Source of the DNA: MED-G105 sp039814575
Lineage (GTDB): Bacteria > Pseudomonadota > Alphaproteobacteria > Caulobacterales > Parvularculaceae
Direction: 5' to 3'
DNA length: 64,000 bases
NCBI GenBank assembly: GCA_039814575.1
Contig: JBCCAY010000003.1
Location: 124,001 to 188,000 of the forward strand
The position numbers and the translations under genes were made by a program. The notes under the pieces were generated by a model. That model was not told where the DNA came from. It searched no databases and saw only the letters and a list, made by a program, of their open reading frames with translations. Positions within the stretch are counted from its first letter, which is position 1. Every line of letters begins with the position of its first letter. Of the stretch, positions 17,009 through 26,675 are shown piece by piece.

Positions 17009-18091
17009 ATGAAGCGTCTTCTTGATGGCGGGGCGCGCCTCGCCCAATTACTTCCCCCTGAAACAGCCCACGTCGCGACGGTGAAGTCGCTCGTCGCCGC
17101 TGCGCCACTGTTGCGACGTCCGCGCGCGCCCGACGCCCGGCTTGCGACCCATGTCGCCGGTATTTCGTTTCCAAATCCTTTGGGCCTCGCCGCGGGGTTC
17201 GATAAAAACGCCGAAGCCCCTGACGCGATGTTGGGGCTCGGCTTCGGCTTTGTGGAAGTCGGCGCTGCGACGCCGCGCGCCCAAGCCGGAAATGAGCGTC
17301 CGAGGGTGTTTCGGCTGCGAGAAGATCGTGCCGTCATCAACCGTTACGGCTTCAACAATGACGGCGTCCCGGTGATCGCTGATCGTTTAAAGCGGCGCAA
17401 GACGCGGCTTGAAAACCAAACTGGGCCGGGCAGCGGCGTTCTTGGGGTTAATCTTGGCGCCAACAAAGATAGCGATGATCGTACGGAAGATTACGTGACG
17501 GGCGTCAACGCTTTTGAGGGGCTTGTTGATTTCTATACGGTGAATATTTCATCGCCGAACACGCCGGGCCTGCGCGCGCTGCAGGATCGCGCCGCGCTTG
17601 ACGATTTGCTGGCCCGCGTTCTCGCCGCGCGCGATGGGCTCAAAGTCCGTGCGCCCGTGTTCTTAAAGATCGCGCCGGATTTAACCGACGAAGACAAGGC
17701 CGATATCGTCGCCAGCGTCGGCGCTTCTTCCATTGACGGGCTTATCGTCTCTAACACGACGGTGACGCGGCCGGAAACGCTGCGTGGCGCTGCGCGCGAG
17801 CAAGCGGGCGGGCTCTCCGGCCGACCGCTCTTCGCGCCTTCGACCGCGTTGCTTGGCGAGTTCTATAAAGCGCTTGGCGATCAAACGCCCTTGATCGGCG
17901 TCGGCGGCGTCGCGTCGGCGCGCGACGCCTATGAGAAAATCCTCAACGGCGCGTCGCTCGTGCAGCTCTATACGGCGCTGATTTATGAAGGCCCCGGACT
18001 AATCCGGCGCATTCTAGACGCACTACCGGCGTTCTTATCAGCTGACGGCTATTCATCGATCGCGGCGGCCATCGGTGCAAAACTCAAATAA
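17009..18091 (+). CDS. pyrD: Dihydroorotate dehydrogenase (quinone), class 2
   Basis: Oxidises dihydroorotate to orotate in pyrimidine synthesis, giving electrons to quinone at the inner membrane. Class 2 is shown by the N-terminal helical extension (about residues 1-50), then ISFPNPLGLAAGFDKNAEA, FVEVGAATPRAQAGN, NRYGFNNDG and the FMN-binding VNISSPNTPGLR and IGVGGVASARDAYEKI. The catalytic Ser lies in the NISSPNTPG loop. Length 360 aa is typical. It ends 22 bp before the convergent MATE gene. Confidence 0.96.
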   Translation: MKRLLDGGARLAQLLPPETAHVATVKSLVAAAPLLRRPRAPDARLATHVAGISFPNPLGLAAGFDKNAEAPDAMLGLGFGFVEVGAATPRAQAGNERPRVFRLREDRAVINRYGFNNDGVPVIADRLKRRKTRLENQTGPGSGVLGVNLGANKDSDDRTEDYVTGVNAFEGLVDFYTVNISSPNTPGLRALQDRAALDDLLARVLAARDGLKVRAPVFLKIAPDLTDEDKADIVASVGASSIDGLIVSNTTVTRPETLRGAAREQAGGLSGRPLFAPSTALLGEFYKALGDQTPLIGVGGVASARDAYEKILNGASLVQLYTALIYEGPGLIRRILDALPAFLSADGYSSIAAAIGAKLK

Positions 18092-18113
18092 GCATCCGGT
18101 TATCCGCTATCGC

Positions 18114-19475
18114 TTAACCAAGGCTGCGAAGAATGCGCGGCATGTAGGCGCCGAGCGTTGCGCCGCGCAATACGAAGTAAAGCGAGAAGGCGAGCCAAAG
18201 CCCGTGATTGCCGAAGGCGTCGGCGAGGAACACCGAGCTCGGCAACAGGACGAACGCACACACGATCATGCTGTTGCGCATCTCCCGCGACCGGGTGGCG
18301 CCGATAAAGATCCCGTCCAATTGAAACGCCACCAATAGCAAGATCGGGCTTGCGGCGACCCATGGCAAATACCGCACCGCTGCGTCACGGATGGGCCCAG
18401 CGGGGGTTAACTGCCCAATGAGCGTCTCGCCACCGAGCGCATAGGCAGCGGTGAAGACAAGCGCCGCAATTAAAGCCGGCGCGCTTGTCGCTTTGACGGC
18501 GGCGATGAACCGCGTCTTGCCGCGTGCTTTATCGGGGTCGCCAAGGGCTTGCCCAACGAGGGTCTCTGCGGCGATGGCCGTGCCGTCGAGGGCGAGGCCG
18601 GTGAAGAGAAAGAGCTGCAACAGCGCTTGATTGGCGGCGAGCGTCACGTCGCCGAAGGCGCCGCCCCTTTGCACAAACCATGAGAAACAGATCGCGAGAA
18701 GAAACGTCCGGATAAAGATGTCGAGATTGACTGATAATGTCCGCGACAGGGCTTGGCGTTCCCATAGCCGGTCCATTGACCAGTGCGCGCGAACGCCGCC
18801 GGAGCTTTGCATAATCCGCAAAGCGAGGACGCCGCTGATGACGAAGCCGACGATCTCCGCGACGAGCGTGCCGGCTGCGACGCCGCCCGCGCCCCAATTA
18901 AGGCCGACGACGAACCAGTAATCCAATACGATATTGACGAGCGTCAAACCGAGGCTCGCCGCCATCAAATAGTCCGTACGCCCCCGCGCCGTCAGCCAGC
19001 CGAACAAAGCGTAGGTGGCGATGGCGAAGGGCGCCCCCCAGATGCGGATCGCGAAATAGGTCTCCGCCGCGGCGAAGGTGTCCGTGCTCGCCGCAGAGCC
19101 GATCGCCAAGGCGCGAAAGGCGAAAAAACCGATGGGCCATTGCAAGACGAGGAGCAGCGTGCCGAGGCTCGCGCCGATGATAAGGCCGCGCGCGAGGGCG
19201 GTGCGCGTTTCGGCCTCATCGCCAGCGCCGTGGGCTTGCGCCGCGAGCCCGGCGACGCTCATCCGGATAAAGCCGAACGCCCAATAGGCGAGGGAGAAGA
19301 TGACGCCTGCGAGCCCCACCGCGGCGATATCCAGAGGTCGATCGGAACGCGCCAACGCCCACACGTCGACGAGCCCCAACAGCGGCGTCGCCATGGAGGC
19401 GAGCGAGGCCGGCCAGGCGAGTTTAATCGCCTCGGCGTAGCTTGCCGGTTTTGTGCGTGCGTCGTCGCCGCGCAT
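18114..19475 (-). CDS. MATE-family efflux transporter
   Basis: A 453-aa membrane protein with about twelve hydrophobic segments in two similar halves, as in multidrug and toxin extrusion proteins that export cations or drugs using Na+ or H+. The start EAIKLAWPASLASMATPLLGLVDVWAL is typical of the family, and the second half opens with a matching pattern around FLFTGLALDGTAIAAETLVGQALG. The DinF-like branch is the closest by eye. No regulator is adjacent, so the substrate cannot be guessed. The ATG at 19475 follows directly from the family N terminus. Confidence 0.9.
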   Translation of the reverse strand: MRGDDARTKPASYAEAIKLAWPASLASMATPLLGLVDVWALARSDRPLDIAAVGLAGVIFSLAYWAFGFIRMSVAGLAAQAHGAGDEAETRTALARGLIIGASLGTLLLVLQWPIGFFAFRALAIGSAASTDTFAAAETYFAIRIWGAPFAIATYALFGWLTARGRTDYLMAASLGLTLVNIVLDYWFVVGLNWGAGGVAAGTLVAEIVGFVISGVLALRIMQSSGGVRAHWSMDRLWERQALSRTLSVNLDIFIRTFLLAICFSWFVQRGGAFGDVTLAANQALLQLFLFTGLALDGTAIAAETLVGQALGDPDKARGKTRFIAAVKATSAPALIAALVFTAAYALGGETLIGQLTPAGPIRDAAVRYLPWVAASPILLLVAFQLDGIFIGATRSREMRNSMIVCAFVLLPSSVFLADAFGNHGLWLAFSLYFVLRGATLGAYMPRILRSLG

Positions 19476-19594
19476 GGGTCGACGTCCTTAGTTTTGCGAT
19501 AAGGCCGATGCGTTATGTGTAAAAGCATCCGCCATTGTCATTCTTTGATCCGGGGAACGAACTACGCTAATCCGCCCCTCGTTGAAACTTGTTT

Positions 19595-20374
19595 ATGAGC
19601 CAATCGTCTCCCAATCCTGTTGCGTCCTCGTCCGCAAATGACGCTGAAAGTCCCGCTTCGCCTGGGGGCGGCAGCGTTGATGCGTCCGCGCGGGAGCGAT
19701 TGTCGCAGGACGATGCGGGCGATCCGCGGTTTACGGGCGCTGAGATCGGGGCGCTCGCCCACCTCTATCGCGGCGAGGTCTATCGTTCGACGATTTGGCG
19801 CACGCGGCTTGACGCCACCACCAATTGGTCGGTGGTCTCACTCGGGATCGCTCTCTCTTTAAGTTACTCGACGCCGAACGCCTCGCCCTTGCCGCTGTTG
19901 CTGGTGGGCATTCTCATCATCGTCTTTTTGTTCTTAGAGGCGCGGCGGTATCGCTATTTCAATGTCTGGCGCGCACGGGCGCGATGGATGGAGATCCATT
20001 TCTATTCGCCGCTACTGAAGCGTGAGCCCTATCAGAACGCAGGCGCCTGGCAGTCGGAGCTTGCCGGCGACTATGAGCGGCCCGACCATCATATCTCCTT
20101 CGCGCGGGCGTTCGGTCGGCGCTTGCGGCGTAATTATCAGTGGATCTTTTTGGTCCAGGGTCTCGCCTTTTTCGGGAAAGCCGCCATTCACCCAACGCCG
20201 GCGACGAGCCTTAGCGAAATGTTTGCGCGCATGGCGATCGGACCGGCGCCGGGCGTGGTGGTTGGCGGCGTGGTGCTCGCCTTTCATGCGCTGATGGCGG
20301 CGTTCACCATACGGATATACGTGCTTGACCGCCGGCGCTTTAAAGAGCGGCCGAACCCGATTTCGATGGGTTGA
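19595..20374 (+). CDS. DUF2270 membrane protein
   Basis: A 259-aa protein with a Ser/Ala/Pro-rich N terminus (about 45 residues), then the DUF2270 core: LAHLYRGEVYRSTIWRTRLD, two adjacent TM helices (about residues 86-116), EARRYRYFNVWRARARW, and two more hydrophobic stretches near residues 173-190 and 220-245. The family is found across proteobacteria and has no known function. The ATG at 19595 is preferred over a TTG two codons earlier. It converges with hisI. Confidence 0.82.
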   Translation: MSQSSPNPVASSSANDAESPASPGGGSVDASARERLSQDDAGDPRFTGAEIGALAHLYRGEVYRSTIWRTRLDATTNWSVVSLGIALSLSYSTPNASPLPLLLVGILIIVFLFLEARRYRYFNVWRARARWMEIHFYSPLLKREPYQNAGAWQSELAGDYERPDHHISFARAFGRRLRRNYQWIFLVQGLAFFGKAAIHPTPATSLSEMFARMAIGPAPGVVVGGVVLAFHALMAAFTIRIYVLDRRRFKERPNPISMG

Positions 20375-20403
20375 AAACGAGTGTTAGAAAAAGCGTCGAC
20401 GCC

Positions 20404-20814
20404 TTACGCGTCAGGCGCGCTTTCATTAAAAGACAGCGTCACCTTATCGCCATCGCCTTGCACAACGCGGTAAAAACACGACTGCCGACCAGTATGGCAA
20501 GCGCCGCCTGCTTGCGAGACCACAAGCTCGATCGCGTCCTGGTCGCAATCGATGCGGACCTCTTTGACGGTTTGGATATGGCCGGAGGTCGCGCCCTTAT
20601 GCCAAAGCTCAGCGCGGGACCGTGACCAATAGTGCGCCTCGCCCGTTTCAAGCGTCCGGGCGAGGGCGTCTTCGTTCATCCAGGCGAGCATCAAAAGCCG
20701 ACCGGTGTCAGCGTCTGTCGCGACGGCGGCGATCAACCCGTCAGAGTTGTATTGCGGCGCAAACTTTGCAGTTTCGTCGATAGGCTCGCCGTCGATCGAT
20801 TTGTTCGCCGCCAT
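20404..20814 (-). CDS. hisI: Phosphoribosyl-AMP cyclohydrolase
   Basis: Opens the adenine ring of phosphoribosyl-AMP in histidine synthesis. The short, single-domain form (136 aa, no fused HisE) carries the metal-site motifs DCDQDAIELVVSQAGGACHT and CFYR, together with SRSRAELWHKGATSG. It lies 7 bp downstream of folE on the same strand; both are small nucleotide cyclohydrolases, and the pair is a known neighbourhood in alphaproteobacteria. Co-transcription with folE is likely. Confidence 0.95.
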   Translation of the reverse strand: MAANKSIDGEPIDETAKFAPQYNSDGLIAAVATDADTGRLLMLAWMNEDALARTLETGEAHYWSRSRAELWHKGATSGHIQTVKEVRIDCDQDAIELVVSQAGGACHTGRQSCFYRVVQGDGDKVTLSFNESAPDA

Positions 20815-20821
20815 AGGACTT

Positions 20822-21451
20822 CTACACTTTGATGAGGCGCAAGAACCGCTCTTCCAACGCCGGGTTTTTCAAAAACTCGCCAGTAAAGCGCGTCGTCACC
20901 GTATCAACGCCGCGCTTATTGACGCCGCGCGTGGACATACACTGGTGTTCGGCGCTGATCAATACAGCCACGCCGCGCGGATTGAGCGTTTTTTCGATGG
21001 CGTCGGAGATTTGCGCCGTCAGCTTTTCTTGCACTTGCAAGCGTTTGGCGTAGGCGTCGACGACACGCGCCAATTTTGAGATGCCGACAACGCGGTTCGA
21101 CGGTAGATAAGCGACATGCGCTTCGCCAATGATCGGCGCAATATGGTGCTCGCAATAGCTCTCCAGGCGAATATTCTTTAGAAGGACGATGTCGTCATAG
21201 CCTTCGACTTCTTCGAAGGTTCGCGCGAGAATGTCTTCTGGATCTTCGTCATAGCCGACGAACCATTCTTCATAGGCTTTCACGACGCGTTTCGGGGTGT
21301 CGACAAGACCTTCCCGTGTCGGGTCGTCGCCAGCCCAGCGAAGCAGCGTCCGAACGGCCGCTTCGGCCTCGGCGCGCGTCGGTTGGGAGGAAACGGGGGT
21401 CGCGTCTGAGTCGGGCTCGCGCGCGAGGGCTTCGTAGGCAATGGCGGTCAT
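20822..21451 (-). CDS. folE: GTP cyclohydrolase I
   Basis: Converts GTP to dihydroneopterin triphosphate, the first step of folate synthesis. Zinc ligands are visible in ESYCEHHIAPI and SAEHQCMSTRGV; the family core starts at AVRTLLRWAGDDPTREGLVDTP. The first 25 or so residues (TPVSSQPTRAE) are a variable tail. Length 209 aa fits. First gene of a probable folE-hisI unit whose promoter lies in the 21452-21663 gap shared with divergent cysS. Confidence 0.96.
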   Translation of the reverse strand: MTAIAYEALAREPDSDATPVSSQPTRAEAEAAVRTLLRWAGDDPTREGLVDTPKRVVKAYEEWFVGYDEDPEDILARTFEEVEGYDDIVLLKNIRLESYCEHHIAPIIGEAHVAYLPSNRVVGISKLARVVDAYAKRLQVQEKLTAQISDAIEKTLNPRGVAVLISAEHQCMSTRGVNKRGVDTVTTRFTGEFLKNPALEERFLRLIKV

Positions 21452-21663
21452 GGGCCTGTCCTATCGTTAAAAGCGATCATATATTCGCGGATCTCAAGGG
21501 AGAGACGCGGGCGTAACGCTACGCTGTACGATTACTATATGGGGACAGATCAGCAAAAGACAAATGCCAATTGCGTGATTCACTGCTAAATGCCTGATTG
21601 ACCTGAAAACCCTTGTTTAATAGGCCTTCCAGACTAACTCCATAGGCGAAAGACCCTTAACAC

Positions 21664-23076
21664 ATGTCCCTTACGCTGTACGATTCCAAGGCCCGCGCAG
21701 ACCGTGTTTTCGAACCGGCTGATCCCTCTCGCGTCACTCTCTATGTGTGCGGGCCGACGGTCTATAACCATGCCCATATTGGCAATTTTCGTGCTGCGGT
21801 GGTTTTTGATCTCTTGTTCCGCCTACTGCGGCGCCGGTATGGCGCGGAGCATGTCGTTTACGCCCGTAACATCACCGACATTGACGATAAGATCATTAAA
21901 GCTGCGCGGGAGTCCGGCGAAGAGATTTCGTCAATTACGGAAAAATACACTAAGATCTATCGCGAGGAGACGACGGCCTTTAACGTTCTTCCGCCTACGG
22001 TTGAACCGCACGCGACCGACCATGTCGTGGAGATGAAGTCGCTTATTTCGACATTGTTGGAAAAAGGCGTCGCTTACTCCGCGGAAGACCATGTCCTGTT
22101 TTCCGTTGAAGCATTCGACGCCTATGGCGGCCTGTCGCGCGCGGACCAAGAGGAAATGCTGGCTGGCGCCCGCGTCGAAGTGGCGCCCTACAAGAAAAAT
22201 CCGTCGGACTTCGTTTTGTGGAAGCCGTCGAAAGAAGATGAACCGGGTTGGGCGACACCTGAGAACTGGGGCGTTGAAGGGCGCGGCCGTCCGGGGTGGC
22301 ATTTGGAATGCTCGGCCATGATCCGCAAAAACCTTGGCGACGTGATCGACATTCACGGCGGCGGACAGGATCTGCGTTTCCCCCACCATGAAAATGAAAT
22401 CGCTCAGTCTTGCGCCGCGACCGGCAAAGACACGTTGGCGCGCTATTGGGTGCATAACGGATTTCTCCGTATGGGGACGGAGAAGATGTCGAAATCCCTC
22501 GGCAATATCGTACTGCCGCGCGACCTTCTTAAGGAACGTCATGGCGAGGTGTTGCGGTGGGCGCTTTTATCCGCCCATTATCGCCAACCACTTGAATGGC
22601 GCGAATCGCTCCTTGATCAGACGAAGCGCCAACTCGATCGGTTTTATCGTTTGCTTGCGGAACTTCCCGCCGGCGATGACGCTCCTGTGGAGCCGCCGGA
22701 GAGCATTATTCTTGCGCTTGAAAGCGATATGAACACGCCTGACGCTTTCGCCGGCCTACATGAGCTGCGTGACATCGCTGTGCAAATGGAGGGCGCAGCA
22801 CGGCTCAACGCCATTCGGCGCTTGCGCGCGGCTGGCCGCCTCATAGGGGTCTTCGAAGAAGACCCTGAGGCTTGGTTCAAAGGCGCGTTGTCGATTGAAA
22901 CGTCCGTGCCGGCCGACGGCTTAACGGATGCGGCGATTGATGAACTATTGCAGGAGCGGGCTGCGGCCCGTGCGGAAAAGAACTTTGCGCGCGCCGATGA
23001 AATCCGTGATCAGTTAGCAGCCGACAGCATTGTTATTGAAGACGGCCCTGATGGAGCAACGTGGCGTCGAGGCTAA
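21664..23076 (+). CDS. cysS: Cysteinyl-tRNA synthetase
   Basis: Class I synthetase that charges tRNA-Cys. Zinc ligand Cys29 precedes the HIGH-like motif HAHIGNFR (residues 36-43); HLECSAMIRKNLG and HGGGQDLRFPHHENEIAQS hold the other metal ligands, and KMSKSLGN begins at Lys274. Length 470 aa is normal. The C-terminal helices (ERAAARAEKNFARADEIRDQL) are the usual anticodon-binding region. It stands alone, diverging from folE. Confidence 0.97.
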   Translation: MSLTLYDSKARADRVFEPADPSRVTLYVCGPTVYNHAHIGNFRAAVVFDLLFRLLRRRYGAEHVVYARNITDIDDKIIKAARESGEEISSITEKYTKIYREETTAFNVLPPTVEPHATDHVVEMKSLISTLLEKGVAYSAEDHVLFSVEAFDAYGGLSRADQEEMLAGARVEVAPYKKNPSDFVLWKPSKEDEPGWATPENWGVEGRGRPGWHLECSAMIRKNLGDVIDIHGGGQDLRFPHHENEIAQSCAATGKDTLARYWVHNGFLRMGTEKMSKSLGNIVLPRDLLKERHGEVLRWALLSAHYRQPLEWRESLLDQTKRQLDRFYRLLAELPAGDDAPVEPPESIILALESDMNTPDAFAGLHELRDIAVQMEGAARLNAIRRLRAAGRLIGVFEEDPEAWFKGALSIETSVPADGLTDAAIDELLQERAAARAEKNFARADEIRDQLAADSIVIEDGPDGATWRRG

Positions 23077-23095
23077 CATGTGAGGCTAATACGGG

Positions 23096-23138
23096 CGGCG
23101 ATCACAAGACGGCGCTAAAATCCAGCTCTTGATCGCCG
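23096..23138 (+). other. Long-loop inverted repeat between cysS and PAP2 gene
   Basis: CGGCGATCA at 23096-23104 is perfectly complementary to TGATCGCCG at 23130-23138, with a 25-nt loop and further partial pairing inside. There is no T tract, so it is not a plain intrinsic terminator. It may end cysS transcription with Rho or act in the leader of the next gene. Confidence 0.4.
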
Positions 23139-23235
23139 GATCATTCGTTGCAACAGTGCAATTCGGTATCAATGTCGTTCTGAAAGTCAGTAGTTCGCGT
23201 GCGACATTGTGGGGTTGGGGAGGCGCCGGAAGCGA

Positions 23236-23871
23236 ATGGCTCGTATTGTATCCATCATTGCATGGCTAGTTGTCGCTTTTGTTGTGGGCGCTGCGTCTTA
23301 TCTCGCACAAGGCCCGACCGTTTTTGATGTTGAAGCGACGCGGTTCTTGCAAACGGCCCCGCCTGGCGGTGTCGCGGCGGTCGGCCCAATTGCGGAGTTT
23401 GTCACGGCTCTCGTCTGGGAACCTTATCTGTACGGCGTTCTCGGCGTTGTCGCGGTTTTGACCCTCATGCTGGGCGGCATAAGAGCGGTGCTCGCCGTTC
23501 CGTTGGCCTATTGGGCGGCGGAGGCGACGGCTTCACTGTTACGCACTCTTGTGTTTGTTCCCCGTCCAAGCGCCGATCTCGTGCTGGTCGCCGGCGAACG
23601 CGCGTCGAGCGGTTTGCCCTCGACTTTCGGTCTCATCTTTGGCGCTGTTTTCGGCGTTTTATTGTGGGCTGGTCGCCGCGGGGGCGGCGCGTTTGGGGGA
23701 GTGGTTCGTGTTTTGGCGATAATCGTCATCGCCATCGGCTGTTCCGCGCGCATCGTGCTGGGTGGGCACTGGCCGAGCCAAATGCTGGCCTCGGCGGCGC
23801 TCGGCGTCGCCTTGGCTGGCGTCATCGTCAGCTTAACGGCGTTGATCCCGATTGGGCGCGGCGGCCGTTAA
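23236..23871 (+). CDS. PAP2-superfamily membrane protein with altered active site
   Basis: A 211-aa protein with five or six TM segments and the layout of a type 2 phosphatidic acid phosphatase. Motif 1, normally K-x6-RP, is RTLVFVPRP; motif 2, normally PSGH, is LPSTFG; motif 3, normally SR-x5-H-x3-D, is SARIVLGGHWPSQ. The Lys, the motif 2 His and the final Asp are all replaced, while motif 3 Arg and His remain. It may be inactive or changed in chemistry. The ATG at 23236 gives the expected N-terminal TM. Its stop codon overlaps the stop of glmM by four bases. Confidence 0.65.
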   Translation: MARIVSIIAWLVVAFVVGAASYLAQGPTVFDVEATRFLQTAPPGGVAAVGPIAEFVTALVWEPYLYGVLGVVAVLTLMLGGIRAVLAVPLAYWAAEATASLLRTLVFVPRPSADLVLVAGERASSGLPSTFGLIFGAVFGVLLWAGRRGGGAFGGVVRVLAIIVIAIGCSARIVLGGHWPSQMLASAALGVALAGVIVSLTALIPIGRGGR

Positions 23872-25319
23872 GCGGCGGCGGTGACAGCGGCGCAAATATC
23901 GTCGACGACGGCGCGCATGAGGTCGCTATCGCGCGCCTCGCCCATAACGCGGATAACGGGCTCAGTCCCCGATTTGCGAATGACGAGCCGGCCCTGACCC
24001 TCAAGGCGTTTCTCGCCTTTGGAGATGGCGTCTTTCACGCTCGACGCCTCGAGGGGCGCGTCGCCCGAAAAACGGACATTTTTGAGGAGCTGCGGGTAGG
24101 GTTTGAAGCTGTTGCACGCTTCGGAGACTTTTGTTTTCTCGCCTGCGACGACCGCCAGCACTTGCAACGCTGTGACAAGACCGTCGCCGGTCGTCGCGTG
24201 ATCGTTCAAAATGACGTGTCCGGATGGCTCGCCGCCGACATTCATGCCGTTGGCGCGCATGGCCTCGACGACATAGCGGTCGCCGACTTTCGTTCGTACA
24301 ACGTTTAAATCGAGGGATTTTAAGTAATCTTCAAATCCCATATTCGACATCACCGTTGAGACGACGCCGTCTCCGCGTAATTGTCCACGATTCTTCAAAA
24401 AGCGGGCGATCAAAGCTAGAATTTGGTCGCCATTGACAATCGCGCCTTTTTCGTCGGCGATGATGCAGCGGTCGGCGTCGCCGTCGAGCGCAATGCCGAT
24501 GTCCGCGCGATACTCAAGAACAGCTTCCCGCATGCGATTGGTGGCCGTTGAGCCACACTCTCGATTGATGTTGAAACCGTCCGGTGCGACGCCGATTTCT
24601 TTCACCTCTGCGCCAAGCTCCCACAACACCGTCGGCGCCACTCGATAGGCTGCGCCGTTCGCGCAATCGATAACGACGCGCAAACCGTCGAGCGAGAGGC
24701 GCCGCGGAAAGGTGCTTTTCGCAAATTCAATGTAGCGCGCGCCCGCGTCATCGATCCGTTTCACCCGTCCAAGGGCTTCGGCGGACGCCAGGGCGGCGTC
24801 CATCGGTTGGCGCATAAGCGCTTCGATTTCGAGTTCCGTGGCGTCGGAGAGTTTGTAGCCGTCCGGCCCAAAGAACTTTACGCCATTATCATGGTACAGA
24901 TTATGGGAGGCGGAGATCATCACGCCGAGATCAGCGCGTAAAGACCGCGTTAACATCGCCATCGCCGGCGTCGGCAACGGCCCTAGCAAAAAGACGTCCA
25001 TGCCCGAGGCGGCGAACCCGGCGGTCAGCGCCGGCTCGATCATATACCCTGAGAGACGGGTGTCTTTGCCGATGACGACGCGGTGGCGGTGCGCGCCGTT
25101 ACGGAATACGCGCCCTGCGGCCACGCCGAGCTTGAGGATGGCGTCGGGCGTCAAAGCGCCCGCGTTCGCCAGGCCGCGCAGGCCGTCGGTGCCGAAAAAC
25201 TCGCGCTCGGTTGTCGCGGACGGGCGCTGAACAGGCTTTTTGGCGCTGGTGACGGGCTGGCTCGCCGCCGCCTCGCCGCCAGTCTTGGCCATATCGTTTA
25301 CTGTGTCATCTCCGCGCAT
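23868..25319 (-). CDS. glmM: Phosphoglucosamine mutase
   Basis: Interconverts glucosamine 6- and 1-phosphate for UDP-GlcNAc, peptidoglycan and LPS synthesis. Motifs in order: REFFGTDGLRGLAN near residue 40, the phosphoserine loop MISASHNLYHDNGVKFF, the metal loop GIALDGDADRC, the sugar-specificity GGEPSGHVI and the phosphate-binding RKSGTEPVIRVM. The ATG at 25319 has GGGAGAAG upstream and yields 483 aa; a later ATG at 25292 would also do. The roughly 35 residues before the catalytic core are a non-conserved extension. Confidence 0.95.
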   Translation of the reverse strand: MRGDDTVNDMAKTGGEAAASQPVTSAKKPVQRPSATTEREFFGTDGLRGLANAGALTPDAILKLGVAAGRVFRNGAHRHRVVIGKDTRLSGYMIEPALTAGFAASGMDVFLLGPLPTPAMAMLTRSLRADLGVMISASHNLYHDNGVKFFGPDGYKLSDATELEIEALMRQPMDAALASAEALGRVKRIDDAGARYIEFAKSTFPRRLSLDGLRVVIDCANGAAYRVAPTVLWELGAEVKEIGVAPDGFNINRECGSTATNRMREAVLEYRADIGIALDGDADRCIIADEKGAIVNGDQILALIARFLKNRGQLRGDGVVSTVMSNMGFEDYLKSLDLNVVRTKVGDRYVVEAMRANGMNVGGEPSGHVILNDHATTGDGLVTALQVLAVVAGEKTKVSEACNSFKPYPQLLKNVRFSGDAPLEASSVKDAISKGEKRLEGQGRLVIRKSGTEPVIRVMGEARDSDLMRAVVDDICAAVTAAA

Positions 25320-25544
25320 TCGCGCTTCTCCCGTCCTGCTCACCCCGCCCTGCTCCGTCCTGTCGCAAGGCCCTTTATGCGTTTGGTCTATACCAGGCGC
25401 GTTAACGGATCGCAGCTGAATATGAGGGCGATCCATCGGCCGATATCCGCTTGTTCGCCGCTCGGCAGCGCATCCGATTTGATATCCGGGTCTTCGGTGT
25501 TTGTCTCGTGGGTATTTGATCGGCGGCGCTGAAACGACCATATC

Positions 25545-26588
25545 ATGCAAACCATGAGCAAATCGCCAAAAACGCCGCCAGAAAGAGCCCCCATGGGGTC
25601 TGTTCAAGGCTTATCGTCGATGGGCGCTGAACTCGCCGCTGAGATTGAGCGCGCGGGCGAGATTATCCGTGCGGGCGGGCTCGTGGCCGCGCCGACGGAA
25701 ACCGTCTATGGCCTTGCGGCGGACGCCTTCAATGATCACGCCTTGGCCGCGATTTACGCGGCGAAGGGCCGGCCGCAATTTAACCCGTTGATCGTCCATT
25801 TTCCGTCGCTGAGCGCTGCCGCCGCTGAAGTTGAGATGTCGCCGCTGGCCGCTGAATTTGCCGCCGCCTTTTGGCCGGGGCCGCTCACTTTGGTGCTCAG
25901 GCGAAAACCGACTTCGCGAATTTCGAAATTGGCGAGCGCGGGGCTCGACACCTTAGCGGTGCGGGTGCCCGCCCATCCCGTGTTTCAGGCTTTGTTGTCG
26001 GCGGCTGGAACGCCGCTAGCGGCGCCGAGCGCCAACCCTTCCGGCGCCGTTAGTCCGACATCTGCCGCGCATGTTCGCGCAGGGTTAGCCGACCGGGTCG
26101 CTCTTATTCTCGACGGCGGCCCGTCGAGCGTCGGCGTTGAATCGACGATTGTAAAAGTCGATGACGATAAAGCGGTTTTGTTGCGGCCGGGCGGCGCGCC
26201 GCGCGCTGCGCTTGAAGCCGTCGCTGGGGCGCTTGTTTCGCCGCAAGCGATTGATCGCAGCGCCCCGAAGATCGAAGCGCCCGGCATGTTGGAAAGCCAT
26301 TACGCCCCGCGCGCGCGTGTTCGGCTTGACGCCGACGCGCCGCATGTCGATGAGGCGTATCTCGCATTCGGTCCGGCGCCGGCGGAGGCGCGGTTTTATT
26401 TGAATTTAAGTGCTAAAGGCGATTTAACCGAGGCGGCGGCGAACCTCTTCGCGCATTTGCACACGCTTGATAAGATGTGCGCTGAAAACGGGCTGACCGG
26501 TCTTGCGGTCGCCCCAGTGCCCTCGGACGGTCTTGGCGAGGCGATCAGAGACCGGCTGGCGCGGGCTGCCGCGCCTCGCACTGGTTAG
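25545..26588 (+). CDS. tsaC: Threonylcarbamoyl-AMP synthase, Sua5 type
   Basis: Makes threonylcarbamoyl-AMP from threonine, bicarbonate and ATP for the t6A37 modification of ANN-decoding tRNAs. The YrdC domain shows GGLVAAPTETVYGLAADA, KGRPQFNPLIVH and APSANPSGAVSPTSA. A linker containing ESTIVKVDDDKAVLLRPG leads to the extra C-terminal Sua5 domain, recognised by APGMLESHYAPRA. The two-domain form (347 aa) is the longer Sua5 variant. ATGs at 25545 and 25554 are both possible starts. It diverges from glmM. Confidence 0.93.
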   Translation: MQTMSKSPKTPPERAPMGSVQGLSSMGAELAAEIERAGEIIRAGGLVAAPTETVYGLAADAFNDHALAAIYAAKGRPQFNPLIVHFPSLSAAAAEVEMSPLAAEFAAAFWPGPLTLVLRRKPTSRISKLASAGLDTLAVRVPAHPVFQALLSAAGTPLAAPSANPSGAVSPTSAAHVRAGLADRVALILDGGPSSVGVESTIVKVDDDKAVLLRPGGAPRAALEAVAGALVSPQAIDRSAPKIEAPGMLESHYAPRARVRLDADAPHVDEAYLAFGPAPAEARFYLNLSAKGDLTEAAANLFAHLHTLDKMCAENGLTGLAVAPVPSDGLGEAIRDRLARAAAPRTG

Positions 26589-26675
26589 AAAACGGGGCGA
26601 GCGAGGCTCGCGCCGATGACGCATTTCGCCTGCTTTGATATGTGACAGCGCCTTAAGGCGTTCAAAGGATTAAGA

